From Gammaproteobacteria bacterium (lineage in GTDB: Bacteria; Pseudomonadota; Gammaproteobacteria; Arenicellales; JAANXG01), in NCBI GenBank assembly GCA_024638505.1, contig JAHEKE010000016.1:1-64000 (forward strand): a stretch of DNA of 64,000 nt, in the 5' to 3' direction. The notes beneath the pieces are model-generated. The model did not search any database. It saw nothing but the letters and a program-made list of their open reading frames with translations, and was not told the origin of the DNA. This document shows positions 46,781 through 57,402 of this stretch, one piece after another; within the stretch, counting starts at the first letter, position 1, and every line of letters begins with the position of its first letter. The position numbers and the translations under genes were made by a program.

Positions 46781-48361
46781 ATGTCTACGCTTAGGGAAGA
46801 AATAGAACGCAGGCGCACCTTTGCCATCATCTCGCACCCGGATGCCGGCAAGACGACGCTGACTGAACGTCTGCTGCTCTATGGCGGTGCCATCCAGCTG
46901 TCCGGTACGGTGAAGGCGCGTAAAGCGAGTCGCTACGCGGTATCAGACTGGATGGAGTTGGAAAAACAGCGTGGTATTTCCGTCACCTCTTCCGTCATGC
47001 AGTTCGAGTATAAAGGCAGGGTGGTCAATCTGTTGGATACTCCCGGTCATGCAGACTTTTCAGAGGACACTTATCGCACGCTGACTGCCGTTGATTCTGC
47101 TTTGATGGTAATCGACGCCGCTAAGGGTGTAGAGGTGCGGACAATAAAGTTGATGGAAGTTTGCCGTCTGCGTGATACGCCGATTATGAGTTTTGTTAAC
47201 AAGCTTGACCGCGAAGGAAGGGAGCCGGTTGAGCTGCTGGATGACATCGAGTCCGTGCTAAAAATAGATTGTGCACCCATGACGTGGCCTATTGGCATGG
47301 GTAAGCGCTTCAGGGGATTGTACCGTATATATGATGACACGGTGTGCCTGTTTGCCGGGCGCAGCAATAACTGGGCCGCCCCTAGATGCTTTAAAGGATT
47401 GCACGATGCAGAGCTGGATCTGGTCTTAGGTGAAGATGTAAATCAATTGCGGGAAGAGATGGAATTAGTCAGGGGTGCAAGCCATAGTTTCGACTGTGAA
47501 GCCTATTTGGGGGGAAAGCAGACCCCGGTATTCTTCGGCTCTGCATTGAGTGACCTGGGTGTAAGTGAGTTAGTCGATAGCTTTATCGAATACGCACCGT
47601 CACCAAGACCATATGCTACAGCGGATAGACAGGTTGATCCCGACGAAGCTAAATTCACCGGTTTCGTGTTCAAGATCCAGGCAAATATGGATCCCGCGCA
47701 CCACGACCGTGTCGCATTCCTCCGCATTACTTCCGGTAAGTTTTCCAAAGGTATGAAAATCAGGCATGTACGTCTTAACCGAGACGTGGCGATCAATAAT
47801 GCGATGACCTTCATGGCCGCGCGCCGGGGCCATGCCGAAGAGGCTTGTGCCGGGGACATTATCGGGCTGCCCAACCACGGCACAATCCAGATAGGTGATA
47901 CTTTTACTCAGGGTGAAAAACTCAAATTCAACGGTGTCCCAAATTTTGCCCCGGAACTATTTCGCCGCGTTGTTTTACGCGATCCCCTGAGAGCCAAGGC
48001 ATTGCACAAGGGGCTCGTTCAATTAAGCGAAGAGGGGGCAACGCAGGTGTTTCGTCCGCTGAGCAGCAATGACCTCATCCTGGGGGCGGTAGGTATATTG
48101 CAGTTTGACGTAGTCGCACATCGGCTGCGCCATGAGTACGGTGTGGAATGCAGCTTTGAGTCGGTTCCCGTAGCGACGGCCAGGTGGGTAAGCGGCAACA
48201 GTGCCGTGGTTGAAAACGAGTTCAGGCGTAAAGCGGAGGCAAATCTGGCGTTAGACGGGTCCGGCAGCCTGACTTATATCGCACCGAATCGAGTTAATCT
48301 GCAGTTAGCAGAGGAACGCTGGCCAGACATAAAATTCCGTTCCACCCGCGAGGTTGCTTGA
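46781..48361 (+). CDS. prfC: Peptide chain release factor 3
   Basis: RF3 is a GTPase that removes RF1 and RF2 from the ribosome after peptide release. The 526-residue protein has the G1 loop [15 protein letters not shown], the [14 protein letters not shown] switch, G3 [14 protein letters not shown] and G4 [10 protein letters not shown], then the beta-barrel and C-terminal domains in normal order. It is a little over family length only by its C-terminal end. Confidence 0.97.
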   Translation: MSTLREEIERRRTFAIISHPDAGKTTLTERLLLYGGAIQLSGTVKARKASRYAVSDWMELEKQRGISVTSSVMQFEYKGRVVNLLDTPGHADFSEDTYRTLTAVDSALMVIDAAKGVEVRTIKLMEVCRLRDTPIMSFVNKLDREGREPVELLDDIESVLKIDCAPMTWPIGMGKRFRGLYRIYDDTVCLFAGRSNNWAAPRCFKGLHDAELDLVLGEDVNQLREEMELVRGASHSFDCEAYLGGKQTPVFFGSALSDLGVSELVDSFIEYAPSPRPYATADRQVDPDEAKFTGFVFKIQANMDPAHHDRVAFLRITSGKFSKGMKIRHVRLNRDVAINNAMTFMAARRGHAEEACAGDIIGLPNHGTIQIGDTFTQGEKLKFNGVPNFAPELFRRVVLRDPLRAKALHKGLVQLSEEGATQVFRPLSSNDLILGAVGILQFDVVAHRLRHEYGVECSFESVPVATARWVSGNSAVVENEFRRKAEANLALDGSGSLTYIAPNRVNLQLAEERWPDIKFRSTREVA

Positions 48362-48522
48362 CTTTCATTCTGCCCAAAGCAGCGCACCCAGATTGGCCGA
48401 TTACCCGTGAAGGTAAACCGCGCAGTGCTCATTTTGCCCAGTCAAGCGTGGCCGAAGCTTGGTTTTAGCCATAGACAGGGTCCCGCGTTCTCTCATGAGT
48501 AAGTCCGGCCTCCCGCATTAAC

Positions 48523-49554
48523 ATGCCGCATTCCGAGACAGATTTTTCAGCTCTCATGAATAAGGCGGCATCAGCGGCAATGAAGGGTCCGCGCGGACGC
48601 TATGCACCCAGCCCCACCGGAGACTTACACCTCGGAAATGCGCGCACCGCATTGCTCGCTTGGTTACAGATTCGTTTGTGCGGCGGGATCTTTGTCATGC
48701 GCATGGAAGACCTGGATTGCCCGCGCGTCGTGCCGGGCTGCGCCAAGCAAATACTGGATGACCTGGAATGGTTGGGTCTAGATTGGGATGAGGGCGGCGG
48801 CAGCGGCGGGACATTTTCGCCCTACGAACAGTCAAAGCGCACTGACCTGTATGCTGCGGCGCTCGAATTACTAAAAAAACAGGGTCAGGTATTCCCCTGC
48901 AGCTGCTCACGCAGGGATATTGCGATGGCGGCGAGCGCACCGCACGGCCGGACCGCAGTATACCCCGGCACCTGCAGGAGCAGGAGCAGTTCAGCCGGAG
49001 AAAACGATGCCCGCTCCTGGCGTTACCGCGTACCGGCTAGGGAGCTGGTTTTCAATGACAAGTTGGTCGGGGTATATAGCCAAAACTTGGCGCGAGATGT
49101 AGGCGATTTCGTAGTGAGAAGAGCAGACGGGCTGTATGCATATCAGCTAGCTGTGGTAGTCGATGACCTGTTGATGGGGATTACGCAGGTAGTGCGGGGC
49201 ATTGACTTGCTTGATTCCACGCCGCGGCAAATTCTCTTGTTTGAGGCGCTGGGGGCCGAATCGCCAGACTACTGGCATGTTCCACTAATGTCTGATCAAG
49301 GCCGAAGGATGTCCAAGCGATCCGGCTCGCAGACGATCACCGCGTATCGAGCACGGGGAGGATCATCGTCGCAACTGGTAGGATTGCTGGCCGCCTCAGT
49401 TGGGTTGGTGCAAACGGGAACGCAGATTTCACCAAGCGAATTGCTGGATGAATACGATGTGGAAGGTTTCAGACGGCGGCTGGTCGATGTGATGAAGTGT
49501 AAATCAAATCAAAATAGTGTTTCTACGTTAAAGAACTCAATAAGCGAGCGATAA
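48523..49554 (+). CDS. gluQ: Glutamyl-Q tRNA(Asp) synthetase
   Basis: GluQRS attaches glutamate to queuosine in tRNA-Asp. It resembles the catalytic half of glutamyl-tRNA synthetase and lacks the anticodon domain. The 343-residue protein has RYAPSPTGDLHLGNARTALL with the HLGN form of HIGH, zinc-ligand Cys in FPCSCSRRD and YPGTC, and the KMSKS-like RRMSKRSGS. It runs 46 bases into the end of the convergent aminopeptidase gene. An ATG 36 bases downstream is an alternative start. Confidence 0.94.
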   Translation: MPHSETDFSALMNKAASAAMKGPRGRYAPSPTGDLHLGNARTALLAWLQIRLCGGIFVMRMEDLDCPRVVPGCAKQILDDLEWLGLDWDEGGGSGGTFSPYEQSKRTDLYAAALELLKKQGQVFPCSCSRRDIAMAASAPHGRTAVYPGTCRSRSSSAGENDARSWRYRVPARELVFNDKLVGVYSQNLARDVGDFVVRRADGLYAYQLAVVVDDLLMGITQVVRGIDLLDSTPRQILLFEALGAESPDYWHVPLMSDQGRRMSKRSGSQTITAYRARGGSSSQLVGLLAASVGLVQTGTQISPSELLDEYDVEGFRRRLVDVMKCKSNQNSVSTLKNSISER

Positions 49555-50807
49555 AGGTAATCCACGTCATCTGCTCCGCATAGTTCGCGTATGGAGTGCA
49601 TGGCGAACTGTGGAATACCCAGGTCAAGGGTTTGTACTCCTAATTCACCTGCCGTAAGAGGCCCGATGGTGCTGCCACAAGCCATATCTGAGCGACTCAC
49701 GAAGACCTGCACTGGAATGCCCTTTTTGTCGCACATGTTTCTGTAAATCGAGCTGGTGACGCTGTTTGTTGCATAGCGCTGGTTATGATTGACCTTGATT
49801 ACGGGCCCTTTATTCAGCAGTGGCCCATGGTTGCTGTCGTGCTTATCGGGGAAGTTTGGATGTATGGCATGCGCATTATCCGCTGAAATGAGTATAGATC
49901 GATGGACCGCTTGATCGCAGCCCTGGACTGATCCACACCAGCGCTGCAGAATGGAGCGTAAGAATGGACCCTGCGCGCCTATCGCCGATTGGCTACCGAC
50001 TTCCTCGTGGTCATTGCAAACCAACAGACACGGCAATTCACTATTGCAGTCGGTCAAAGCGCGTAGACCAGTGAAGCAACTAACCAGGTTGTCCAGACGC
50101 GCGCTGGCTATAAACTCGTGCCTGATACCGATAATTTGGGCAGGTTGCGTATCGTAAAGGCTCAGATCAAAATCCAATACGGAGATGATCTCTTGCTCGG
50201 GATGATTCTCTTTAAGTTTGTCTAGGAGCACCTTGCGCAGGTCGTTCTCGCCATCATCGCCGCTGCGCGAGAGGATTATCGGTAACTGTTGCTGTGGATT
50301 TATCGACCTGCTGTTGTTCACATCGCGGTCAAGATGAATCGCAAGGCTCGGTATCACTGCAATGGGTTCCTGAAAGTCGATAAGCGCCGTATGGATACGG
50401 TTAACGGCATCAAGGTAGCTGGTTTGACCGGCGATGGACAGATCACGATCGAACCATGGATTCAATAGCACGCCACCGTAAACCTCGACCCCTAACTGAA
50501 AATATTCGCTTTTCAGCTTTTCCGGCCGGGGCTTGATCTTCAAGCATGGACTATCGGTATGGGCCCCGACCATACGTATACCGGTTGTCATTGGAGTCTG
50601 CTCAGCGGTGGTAAAGGCAACGATGGAAGAACCACCGCGGATCGTGTAATAGCCGCGGCGTGGTTGCAAAGTCCACTCGGACGCCTCGTCGAGCAGTTCG
50701 AAACCAGCGCTGTCTAAGCTCGAGGCCATGTTTTGAACGGCATGGAGCGGAGTTGGCGAGGCGTCGAGGAAATTTAACAAAGAAGCGGTTAGATCATTGT
50801 TATTCAT
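49509..50807 (-). CDS. apeB: M18 family aminopeptidase (aspartyl aminopeptidase type)
   Basis: M18 enzymes are large cytoplasmic zinc aminopeptidases that remove acidic or neutral N-terminal residues. The 432-residue protein has the metal ligands in GAHTDSPCLKIKP, SARLDNLVSCF, CNDHEEVGSQSAIGA (catalytic Glu next to the ligand Glu), the Asp of SRSDMACGST and the His of PQFAMHSIRE. All are in normal order. The ATG at 50807 follows an in-frame GTG. Its 3' end overlaps gluQ. Confidence 0.94.
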   Translation of the reverse strand: MNNNDLTASLLNFLDASPTPLHAVQNMASSLDSAGFELLDEASEWTLQPRRGYYTIRGGSSIVAFTTAEQTPMTTGIRMVGAHTDSPCLKIKPRPEKLKSEYFQLGVEVYGGVLLNPWFDRDLSIAGQTSYLDAVNRIHTALIDFQEPIAVIPSLAIHLDRDVNNSRSINPQQQLPIILSRSGDDGENDLRKVLLDKLKENHPEQEIISVLDFDLSLYDTQPAQIIGIRHEFIASARLDNLVSCFTGLRALTDCNSELPCLLVCNDHEEVGSQSAIGAQGPFLRSILQRWCGSVQGCDQAVHRSILISADNAHAIHPNFPDKHDSNHGPLLNKGPVIKVNHNQRYATNSVTSSIYRNMCDKKGIPVQVFVSRSDMACGSTIGPLTAGELGVQTLDLGIPQFAMHSIRELCGADDVDYLYRSLIEFFNVETLF

Positions 50808-51157
50808 CACGGATTTGTCGAAATAGCGTTGGGGTTGTCAGATCACGCCGGTGATTGATCAATGGATAATACTGATCCGTTGCGTAATCTGAAAGACATT
50901 GTGCGAAAGGCGGCATTTCGAGCGCACGTCAGCCAGGAACCTCGTTTTCTACCAGAGACAGGCCCCGCATCGTGCGCTTTGCGCCCCTGCTGGACGTTGA
51001 TATAGGGCGGCTTGGATACCAAATAAGAATTATTGGTGATTCGTAACGGAATACTCGGCGCCGCTGAGTCAGCAGTATACTGATAAAATGCGATACCCGC
51101 GGGAGCAGCAGTAGCCGCGCTATCGGTTGGAGTTGCAGATAACATGCAGAAGTTCAT
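50808..51157. other. Intergenic region between divergent genes, no supported gene
   Basis: The region should carry promoters for the M18 gene and the VWA gene. A 104-codon frame on the minus strand and a 47-codon frame on the plus strand (50862-51005) overlap each other. Neither shows a ribosome site or a known motif. Confidence 0.5.
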
Positions 51158-51865
51158 ATGAGTAAAAGTAAACTACCCACTACCTCATCTAAAACGGAAA
51201 TAGACAAGTTCCTCCAGCAGGTAGCCAAGACTCCTGTGGTCAAGGAAGCGGGGGAGCGTGGCCGAATCATTTTTGCAATGGATGCGACTGCGAGCAGACA
51301 GCCCACCTGGGATCGAGCGTGTAAGATACAGGGCGACATGTTTTTGCAGACGGAGGCGCTGGGGGGCCTGGAAATACAGCTGTGCTTCTATCGCGGGTAC
51401 AGTGAATTTAACTTCAGTCCCTGGTATTCAGTTGCTGGTGATCTGCTGAAACGAATGACCGGAGTGTTTTGTTTGGGTGGATTAACGCAGATACGCAAAG
51501 TTCTGCGACACGCAATCAAAGAAACTAAAAAGAAAAAAGTCCATGCTCTGATTTTCGTCGGAGATTGCGTAGAAGAGCAGGTTGACGCACTGAGCCATTT
51601 GGCTGGGCAGCTGGGTGTATTGAATGTGCCAATTTTTGCGTTTCACGAGGGGCGCGATCCGCGGGCGGCGCAGGCCTTCGCACAGATGGCACAGTTAAGC
51701 GGCGGCGCTTGCTGTCCGTTTGACGCAAGTAGTGCGTCGCAGCTTAAGCAGTTGTTGAGCGCAGTTGCTGTTTATGCTGCGGGGGGTCGACCGGCGCTTG
51801 AACATTACAGTAAAGGAAAGGATGGACCAATTGCACTGCTGACCCAGCAGCTAAGTAAGGGTTAA
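51158..51865 (+). CDS. VWA domain protein
   Basis: The 235-residue protein is built on a von Willebrand A fold. It has [16 protein letters not shown] near residue 40, which carries the D-x-T-x-S form of the metal site, then [12 protein letters not shown] and [10 protein letters not shown] with a second acidic loop. There is no signal peptide or membrane segment, so it is cytoplasmic. It lies 2 bases before a membrane J-domain gene, and similar pairs occur in other proteobacteria. The role is unknown; a metal-dependent adaptor is a fair guess. Confidence 0.85.
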   Translation: MSKSKLPTTSSKTEIDKFLQQVAKTPVVKEAGERGRIIFAMDATASRQPTWDRACKIQGDMFLQTEALGGLEIQLCFYRGYSEFNFSPWYSVAGDLLKRMTGVFCLGGLTQIRKVLRHAIKETKKKKVHALIFVGDCVEEQVDALSHLAGQLGVLNVPIFAFHEGRDPRAAQAFAQMAQLSGGACCPFDASSASQLKQLLSAVAVYAAGGRPALEHYSKGKDGPIALLTQQLSKG

Positions 51866-51867
51866 AA

Positions 51868-52617
51868 ATGGGGCGCCTGATTCTTCTGTTCATAGTCGTT
51901 GTACTTGCAGTTGTTCTTGTCAACTGGTTGCTGAAGGAGGATCCTAGAAAAGTAGCTAAATTTTTAAAGCGAGGTTCGCTGTGGTTCGCCATCGGCGCCA
52001 TTGTGTTACTGGCTGCTACCGGCAGGCTAAACTGGGTCTTCGCGGCGGTAGCCGCCGCCATTCCATTTGTGGCGCGTCTTTTTTCTCTGTTGCGGTATGT
52101 ACCGATCTTAAGTCAGCTGTACAGTTATGCCCAAAATGCAAAAGCGACGGGGGCGCACCAAGCTGGCAGCAGCACTGCTGGACGAACCTCACAGGTCACT
52201 TCCCGATTTTTGAAAATGGAACTGGAGCACGGAAGCGGCGCGATGGATGGTGAGATTTTGTCGGGTGAGCTTGCGGGAAGACGGTTGTCCGAGCTGGATC
52301 TGGCGCAGCTCAAAACGCTGTTGCAGCAATACAGCCAGCAGGATGAAGAATCATTCGCTTTACTCCAGGCCTACTTAGACCGCGTATATGGGGAACAATG
52401 GCACGAGCCCGAGACAGAGCGAAGTGCGGGTGTTAGCACCAGTGTGATGAACGAACAAGAAGCACGAGAAATTCTCGGTGTCACCGCAACGGCAAGCGAT
52501 GAGGAGATTACCAACGCACATCGAAGGTTAATGCAAAAGCTGCATCCGGACCGAGGCGGATCTACATACCTGGCGGCCAAAATCAATCAGGCGAAAGACA
52601 TTCTTTTAGGGAATTGA
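51868..52617 (+). CDS. Membrane-anchored J-domain protein
   Basis: The 249-residue protein has N-terminal membrane segments (about 2-18 and 38-72), a soluble middle, and a C-terminal J domain (about 195-249) with the essential HPD in [11 protein letters not shown]. The J domain at the C-terminus behind membrane segments recalls TIM14-like proteins. It should bring DnaK to the membrane. The gene is tightly coupled to the VWA gene before it. Confidence 0.9.
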   Translation: MGRLILLFIVVVLAVVLVNWLLKEDPRKVAKFLKRGSLWFAIGAIVLLAATGRLNWVFAAVAAAIPFVARLFSLLRYVPILSQLYSYAQNAKATGAHQAGSSTAGRTSQVTSRFLKMELEHGSGAMDGEILSGELAGRRLSELDLAQLKTLLQQYSQQDEESFALLQAYLDRVYGEQWHEPETERSAGVSTSVMNEQEAREILGVTATASDEEITNAHRRLMQKLHPDRGGSTYLAAKINQAKDILLGN

Positions 52618-52640
52618 AATAGATTGGCAGCGCTGAACAC

Positions 52641-54020
52641 CTAACTTCTTAATACGCATTTATCATATAAATTCTTAAGGCGTTCGCCGGGATCGTACTT
52701 TTGTTTTAGCGATTCATATGCATTCTGGTTGTATATCTGCCAGAACTTGGCTTGGTCATAGTAAGCGTCGGAGTATAAAGACTTTATGCCACCCAGCTTA
52801 TCCACCATCGCCTCTACTTTTTTGTTGTAAAATCCCTCGGGTTTAGCCTGCTTTGCGCGCACCACATCCCAAAATCCGAAATTGACATATATCTGCTGTT
52901 TGTTCATCGGAAAAAGCGGGAACTCGTATGCTTTTTCATAGACGACTACGGGGCATATCCATACCGGCCGGATGCCGATCTCGGCGTCAAAAAAATCATA
53001 GAATTCAGCAGCGCGCTGTAGCGGAATGTCTACGTCCTGGATGACCGATTCAGTATGGATACCTCTCAACTGGTTGTAGCGTCTGGTGAAACCCCATTTC
53101 GAGTTCCACCGCATAATCTTCGTATACTGGATGGAATTCAGGCGTTTGCGTCCGAACAAAGAACGTAGCAAAGGATGCTGCGCTCCAACATTCTTTGAGC
53201 ACCAAAACCAGTCCGTGTCCCATCGCCAAATGTAGTCGTGAGTAGTTAGGTAGTCGACCTCTTTGTCTCTGATTGATTTGTAGTAAATATTCTTATATGT
53301 GTAATCGCTTTGATACGGGGCTTCCTCGGTAAATGTGCCGGTGGTTATACAAAACTCGCCGGGTTGAAACATAGTTCCGTCAAGAAAGTCAATATCTTGA
53401 GTACATAGCTTTTCTATGTGCTCAAAATATGACGTGGCGTTTGTATGTTCGGCGTGTTCCAGCCTGACATAGGGTTTGGTCTCAATCACCTTAGCCTTCA
53501 GTTTGAGAATGTAACCCAGGGTGCCGTATGAATTTGGCAGACCGAAGAATAAGTCGCTGTACTCGTTTGTCGGGGAACACAGGATAAGGTCACCCCCACC
53601 TGTGAGCACCTCCATTTCCAGTATGGTTTCATGTACAAGGCCGTATTTGAACGAAGACGATTCAATCCCGATGCCGGAAACAGCGCCACCGATGGTTATC
53701 GACTTAAGTTGCGGCACAACGCAGGGAAGGCGGTTGTGCAGTAGGGTTGCCGCGACCAGGTCTACGTAGGGGGTCATGCCCTCCACTTCTACCCAGCCCC
53801 GGTTGGCGTCAGTACGAAGGACCTGGCTAAAAGAGCGAACATTTAAGGATGGTTGAACGGATTTATTGCGATCCCTGAACAAATTCGACGTGTCCTTGGC
53901 CAACCGGACTTCACTTGTGGTTTCGTTGTATTGCGCGACGAGTCTATCCCGGCGCTCTTGGTAACTCATCATATCGGTGTATTCGGCAAATTGGGGTAGG
54001 ATCTTACGGGCGTGGGGCAA
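52641..54020 (-). CDS. FAD-linked oxidase, DHCR24-like
   Basis: The 459-residue protein has a PCMH-type FAD domain: VEVEGMTPYVDLVAATL, PQLKSITIGGAVSGIGIESS with the glycine-rich FAD stretch, and a YGLVHETILEMEVLTGGG turn. The C-terminal half, with many aromatic residues and RYNQLRG, resembles eukaryotic delta-24 sterol reductase and its bacterial relatives. The bacterial substrate is unknown, perhaps a lipid. The listed start is TTG; ATG codons at 53972 and 53969 are alternatives. It is divergent from prc. Confidence 0.85.
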   Translation of the reverse strand: MPHARKILPQFAEYTDMMSYQERRDRLVAQYNETTSEVRLAKDTSNLFRDRNKSVQPSLNVRSFSQVLRTDANRGWVEVEGMTPYVDLVAATLLHNRLPCVVPQLKSITIGGAVSGIGIESSSFKYGLVHETILEMEVLTGGGDLILCSPTNEYSDLFFGLPNSYGTLGYILKLKAKVIETKPYVRLEHAEHTNATSYFEHIEKLCTQDIDFLDGTMFQPGEFCITTGTFTEEAPYQSDYTYKNIYYKSIRDKEVDYLTTHDYIWRWDTDWFWCSKNVGAQHPLLRSLFGRKRLNSIQYTKIMRWNSKWGFTRRYNQLRGIHTESVIQDVDIPLQRAAEFYDFFDAEIGIRPVWICPVVVYEKAYEFPLFPMNKQQIYVNFGFWDVVRAKQAKPEGFYNKKVEAMVDKLGGIKSLYSDAYYDQAKFWQIYNQNAYESLKQKYDPGERLKNLYDKCVLRS

Positions 54021-54215
54021 AGTAAAGAAACCTTGAAATTCGCTGATTCCTGCAAGAAATAGGGCTTTGCGCGGTCCATTGATGCGGGATTCTGGTCAAA
54101 TGCAATAAATTGAACGCTTTGTCGGCCGGCAAAATACTGGCGGGCAGTTGGGCTTCTGTTCTATATTTATAGCATCCCACCCACCATGTCGTTTTGGGAA
54201 CATAGAGGAGCGTTC

Positions 54216-56339
54216 GTGTATCGTTTCAAACCACACATAGCGGCAGTTGTGTTGGCATTATTTGCATCTGGCGCACTCGCCAAAGTAATACCAACAGATC
54301 CGTCAGAACTGAGTGCATCTCAGGACCAGCTTCGGGCGACCGAGCTGATCGTACAGTTTCTTAATCGCTACCACTACCGCAACAAGGTTTTGGACGATGC
54401 GCAGTCCGAGCAGATTTTGCAACGGTACCTGGAGGCGCTTGATCCCAATCGAAGCTATTTTCTGGCGTCTGATATCGCCGAGTTTGAGAAGTATAGGCAT
54501 AAGCTGGACGATGCGTTACGGGATATCCAGCTAGACGCAGCATTCGAGATATTTAAACGGATGCGGCTTCGTCTGGAACAGCGTGTTGAATTCGCTCTTA
54601 GGCAGCTTAACAGGGAATTCGATTTCAGCATCGCTGAGGAGTTTGCACCTGACCGCAGTGAATTGGCATGGGCCAGAGACCAGAGCGAGCTTGATGAAAT
54701 ATGGCGCAAACGAGTAAAGAATGATGTCCTCAACCTTGCCCTGAGTGGAAAGAATGAAGAGGAGATTGTAGAGCTCTTGAATAAGCGCTATCAGCGGCTA
54801 ACTGATCGAATCGGCCAGTTTACCAGTGATGACGTCTATCAGATGTTTATCAACGCTTACACAGCCACCATTGAACCCCATACTTCTTACTTTTCCCGGC
54901 ACGCATCGGACAACTTCAAGATCAGAATGAGTTTATCTCTGGAAGGGATTGGTGCCGCCCTGCAAACTGAAAACGAGTATACCGTGGTGCGCCGGGTTAT
55001 CCCCGGTGGGCCTGCTGATTTAAGCAATCAATTGTCCGAGGACGATCGGATTACCGGCGTGGGCCAGGGTGACGAGTCAGTCGTTGATGTCGTCGGTTGG
55101 CGCCTTGGAGATGTGGTGGATTTGATCCGAGGACCCAAGGGCACGGTAGTTAAACTGCAAATTTTGCCCAAGGGTCAGACGCCAGATGGGATCTATAAGA
55201 CTATAACCCTGGTGCGTAACAAAATTAAATTGGAAGAGCAGGCCGCACAAAGTGAGGTTATTCAAACATCAACGGACTATGGTACTTTCACCATTGCAAT
55301 AATTACCGTGCCCACGTTTTACACCGATTTTGAGGGGCGGGAGCGAGGTGATGCAGACTTCCGCAGCACCACGAGGGACGTACGCCGCCTGCTAAGTGAA
55401 TTGGGGCAGGAGCAGATCGACGGGATTGTCATTGACTTGCGGGGAAATGGGGGTGGATCACTGGCTGAAGCTACGGAACTAACCGGGCTTTTTATTCGCT
55501 CGGGACCGGTGGTGCAGGTGCGCGACTCCTCCGGGCGGATTAACATCAACGATGACCCAGATCCGGACATAGCCTATTCCGGTCCATTGGCGGTAATGGT
55601 TGACCGCCACAGTGCGTCAGCATCTGAAATCTTCGCCGGCGCCATGCAGGATTATCATCGCGCCGTGATTATTGGAGAACCAACTTTCGGTAAAGGCACG
55701 GTGCAGCGCTTAGTAGATTTAAACCGTTTTGCGCGGTTTAAAGGGGGTAATTTAGGCCAACTCAAGTTCACCATTGCACAATTTTTCAGGATCAACGGTG
55801 AAAGTACTCAACATCGCGGTGTTGTCCCCGATATCCTTTTTCCCACCGCTATGGATGCGCAGAGTCAGGGTGAACGCTCTTTGGATCATGCTCTGCCCTG
55901 GGCCTCGGTCAGGCCGGCGAACTACAGTACTGGGGGGGTGAGTAGAAAGATTATCGAAACCGCACTGATCAATCATCAGCTAAGGACGCAGGATGATCCG
56001 GGATTTGATTATCTCGTGGGAGAGGTCGAGGCAATCAAGCGGGCGCGTGAGGAGGAAAAGATCAGTTTGCTGGAAGCGGAGAGACGAAGAGTAAGGGAAG
56101 AAAGAGTCAACGACTCGCTGCAGCGATTAAACGTTTATCGCTTATCCCAGGGTTTGTCAGAATTCGGCAGTCTCGACGATCAAGAAAACCAGGTTAGCCG
56201 CAGTCCCAGTGAAAACACGGACGAGGATAATATTCTGCGAGCAGAGGCATCTCGGATTTTGGCAGATATCATCGCCCTGACGCGCGACGAACGGTTGATG
56301 ACATCACTCAACAAAGAAGAGGAAGAGGAAGTCAGGTAA
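54216..56339 (+). CDS. prc: C-terminal processing (tail-specific) protease Prc
   Basis: Prc is a periplasmic serine protease with a Ser-Lys dyad that trims proteins from the C-terminus. The GTG at 54216, 5 bases after GAGGAG, gives 707 residues with a signal peptide ending ALA (about residue 22). The PDZ domain lies near 243-320 (SLEGIGAALQTENEY), and the catalytic Ser468 in HSASASEIF and Lys493 in TFGKGTVQ are 25 apart as in E. coli Tsp. A charged C-terminal helix follows. An ATG at 54186 is less likely. Confidence 0.96.
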   Translation: MYRFKPHIAAVVLALFASGALAKVIPTDPSELSASQDQLRATELIVQFLNRYHYRNKVLDDAQSEQILQRYLEALDPNRSYFLASDIAEFEKYRHKLDDALRDIQLDAAFEIFKRMRLRLEQRVEFALRQLNREFDFSIAEEFAPDRSELAWARDQSELDEIWRKRVKNDVLNLALSGKNEEEIVELLNKRYQRLTDRIGQFTSDDVYQMFINAYTATIEPHTSYFSRHASDNFKIRMSLSLEGIGAALQTENEYTVVRRVIPGGPADLSNQLSEDDRITGVGQGDESVVDVVGWRLGDVVDLIRGPKGTVVKLQILPKGQTPDGIYKTITLVRNKIKLEEQAAQSEVIQTSTDYGTFTIAIITVPTFYTDFEGRERGDADFRSTTRDVRRLLSELGQEQIDGIVIDLRGNGGGSLAEATELTGLFIRSGPVVQVRDSSGRININDDPDPDIAYSGPLAVMVDRHSASASEIFAGAMQDYHRAVIIGEPTFGKGTVQRLVDLNRFARFKGGNLGQLKFTIAQFFRINGESTQHRGVVPDILFPTAMDAQSQGERSLDHALPWASVRPANYSTGGVSRKIIETALINHQLRTQDDPGFDYLVGEVEAIKRAREEEKISLLEAERRRVREERVNDSLQRLNVYRLSQGLSEFGSLDDQENQVSRSPSENTDEDNILRAEASRILADIIALTRDERLMTSLNKEEEEEVR

Positions 56340-56356
56340 GTAATTGTCGAACGGGC

Positions 56357-57370
56357 TCAGATATAGTGCTGATCAATCCCAGCATCACTGGCCCGCCCAA
56401 AAGCGAGTTGCATGCTGGATAGCAGACGGGCAGTGACAGACTTTTTTGTGGAATAGGTTATTTCGTATAGATCAGCATTTTTACTGGCCGCCAGCAGGTA
56501 ATCATCGCTGGTCATAATTTCGTCGACCAGCCCGAGCTCCAGCGCGCGAGTGCCATACCAGTGTTCACCGGTCGCGATCTCCGCCATATCAAGATCAGGT
56601 CGGTGCTGCGCCACGAAGTCCTTAAAAAGAGTATGAGTTTCTTCAATTTGCTGACGCAATTTTTGCCGCTCTTTATCGGTGTTTTTTCCGAACATTGTCA
56701 CACTGCGCTTGTATTCCCCGGCCATCTCCTGCTCGAAATTAATTCCCTGTCTGCTTAACATTTCATTAAAGTTGGGCAGCTGCGCCAGAACCCCTATGGA
56801 GCCGAGCACCGCAAAGGGAGCAGCAATAATTTTTTGCGCAACGCAGGCCATCATGTAACCACCGCTTGCAGCCACCTTATCCACCGCAACGGTAAGTGGT
56901 ACCCCGGCATCTCGAATCCGCTGCAGCTGGGATGCGGCCAAACCGTGTTCATGCACGATGCCGCCCGTGTTTTCTAGCTTGATGAGCACCTCATCTTTAT
57001 CATTCGCCATGGTTAATATTGCGGTTATCTCCTCTCTAAGGGAGGAGACATTAGTTGCCTTGATGTCGCCGTGAAAGTTGACTATGAACATGCGTTTTTT
57101 GACGCCGGTATCTTGCTCTTTTTTCCGTACTTTTTTTTCGGCCTTCTTTTTTCTGCTGATTTGTTTAAGCGCCTTTTTCGACAGCACTGAGCTGTTCAAT
57201 ACATTTGCCATGGATTCATACTTTTCATTCAGGTTAGAAACTTCCAGCTTCTCCTGCGCCTTTGCCTTTTTGGACAAGGTGATACTTACACCGACCACCA
57301 GCAGAATACCAACTACGATAGTGAGGGTTTTCGCCAGGAATAACCCGTATTCAGACAAGAATTCAATCAT
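56357..57370 (-). CDS. sohB: S49 family protease SohB
   Basis: SohB is a membrane-bound signal-peptide-peptidase-like serine protease facing the periplasm. The 337-residue protein has an N-terminal membrane segment (about 11-31), a Lys-rich helix with many KKK runs (75-93), the nucleophile Ser in DKVAASGGYMMAC and the catalytic Lys in MAGEYKRSVTMFG. It converges on prc with 17 bases between stops. Confidence 0.95.
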   Translation of the reverse strand: MIEFLSEYGLFLAKTLTIVVGILLVVGVSITLSKKAKAQEKLEVSNLNEKYESMANVLNSSVLSKKALKQISRKKKAEKKVRKKEQDTGVKKRMFIVNFHGDIKATNVSSLREEITAILTMANDKDEVLIKLENTGGIVHEHGLAASQLQRIRDAGVPLTVAVDKVAASGGYMMACVAQKIIAAPFAVLGSIGVLAQLPNFNEMLSRQGINFEQEMAGEYKRSVTMFGKNTDKERQKLRQQIEETHTLFKDFVAQHRPDLDMAEIATGEHWYGTRALELGLVDEIMTSDDYLLAASKNADLYEITYSTKKSVTARLLSSMQLAFGRASDAGIDQHYI

Positions 57371-57402
57371 CGTTTACCCGTTACGTCGAAATTGCACCAT
57401 AC

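Noticed and set aside
46595-46837. 80-codon minus-strand frame across the prfC start
   Set aside because: It overlaps the prfC promoter and start and has no motif.
50843-51157. 104-codon minus-strand frame before the VWA gene
   Set aside because: No ribosome site or family; it lies in the region expected to hold two promoters.
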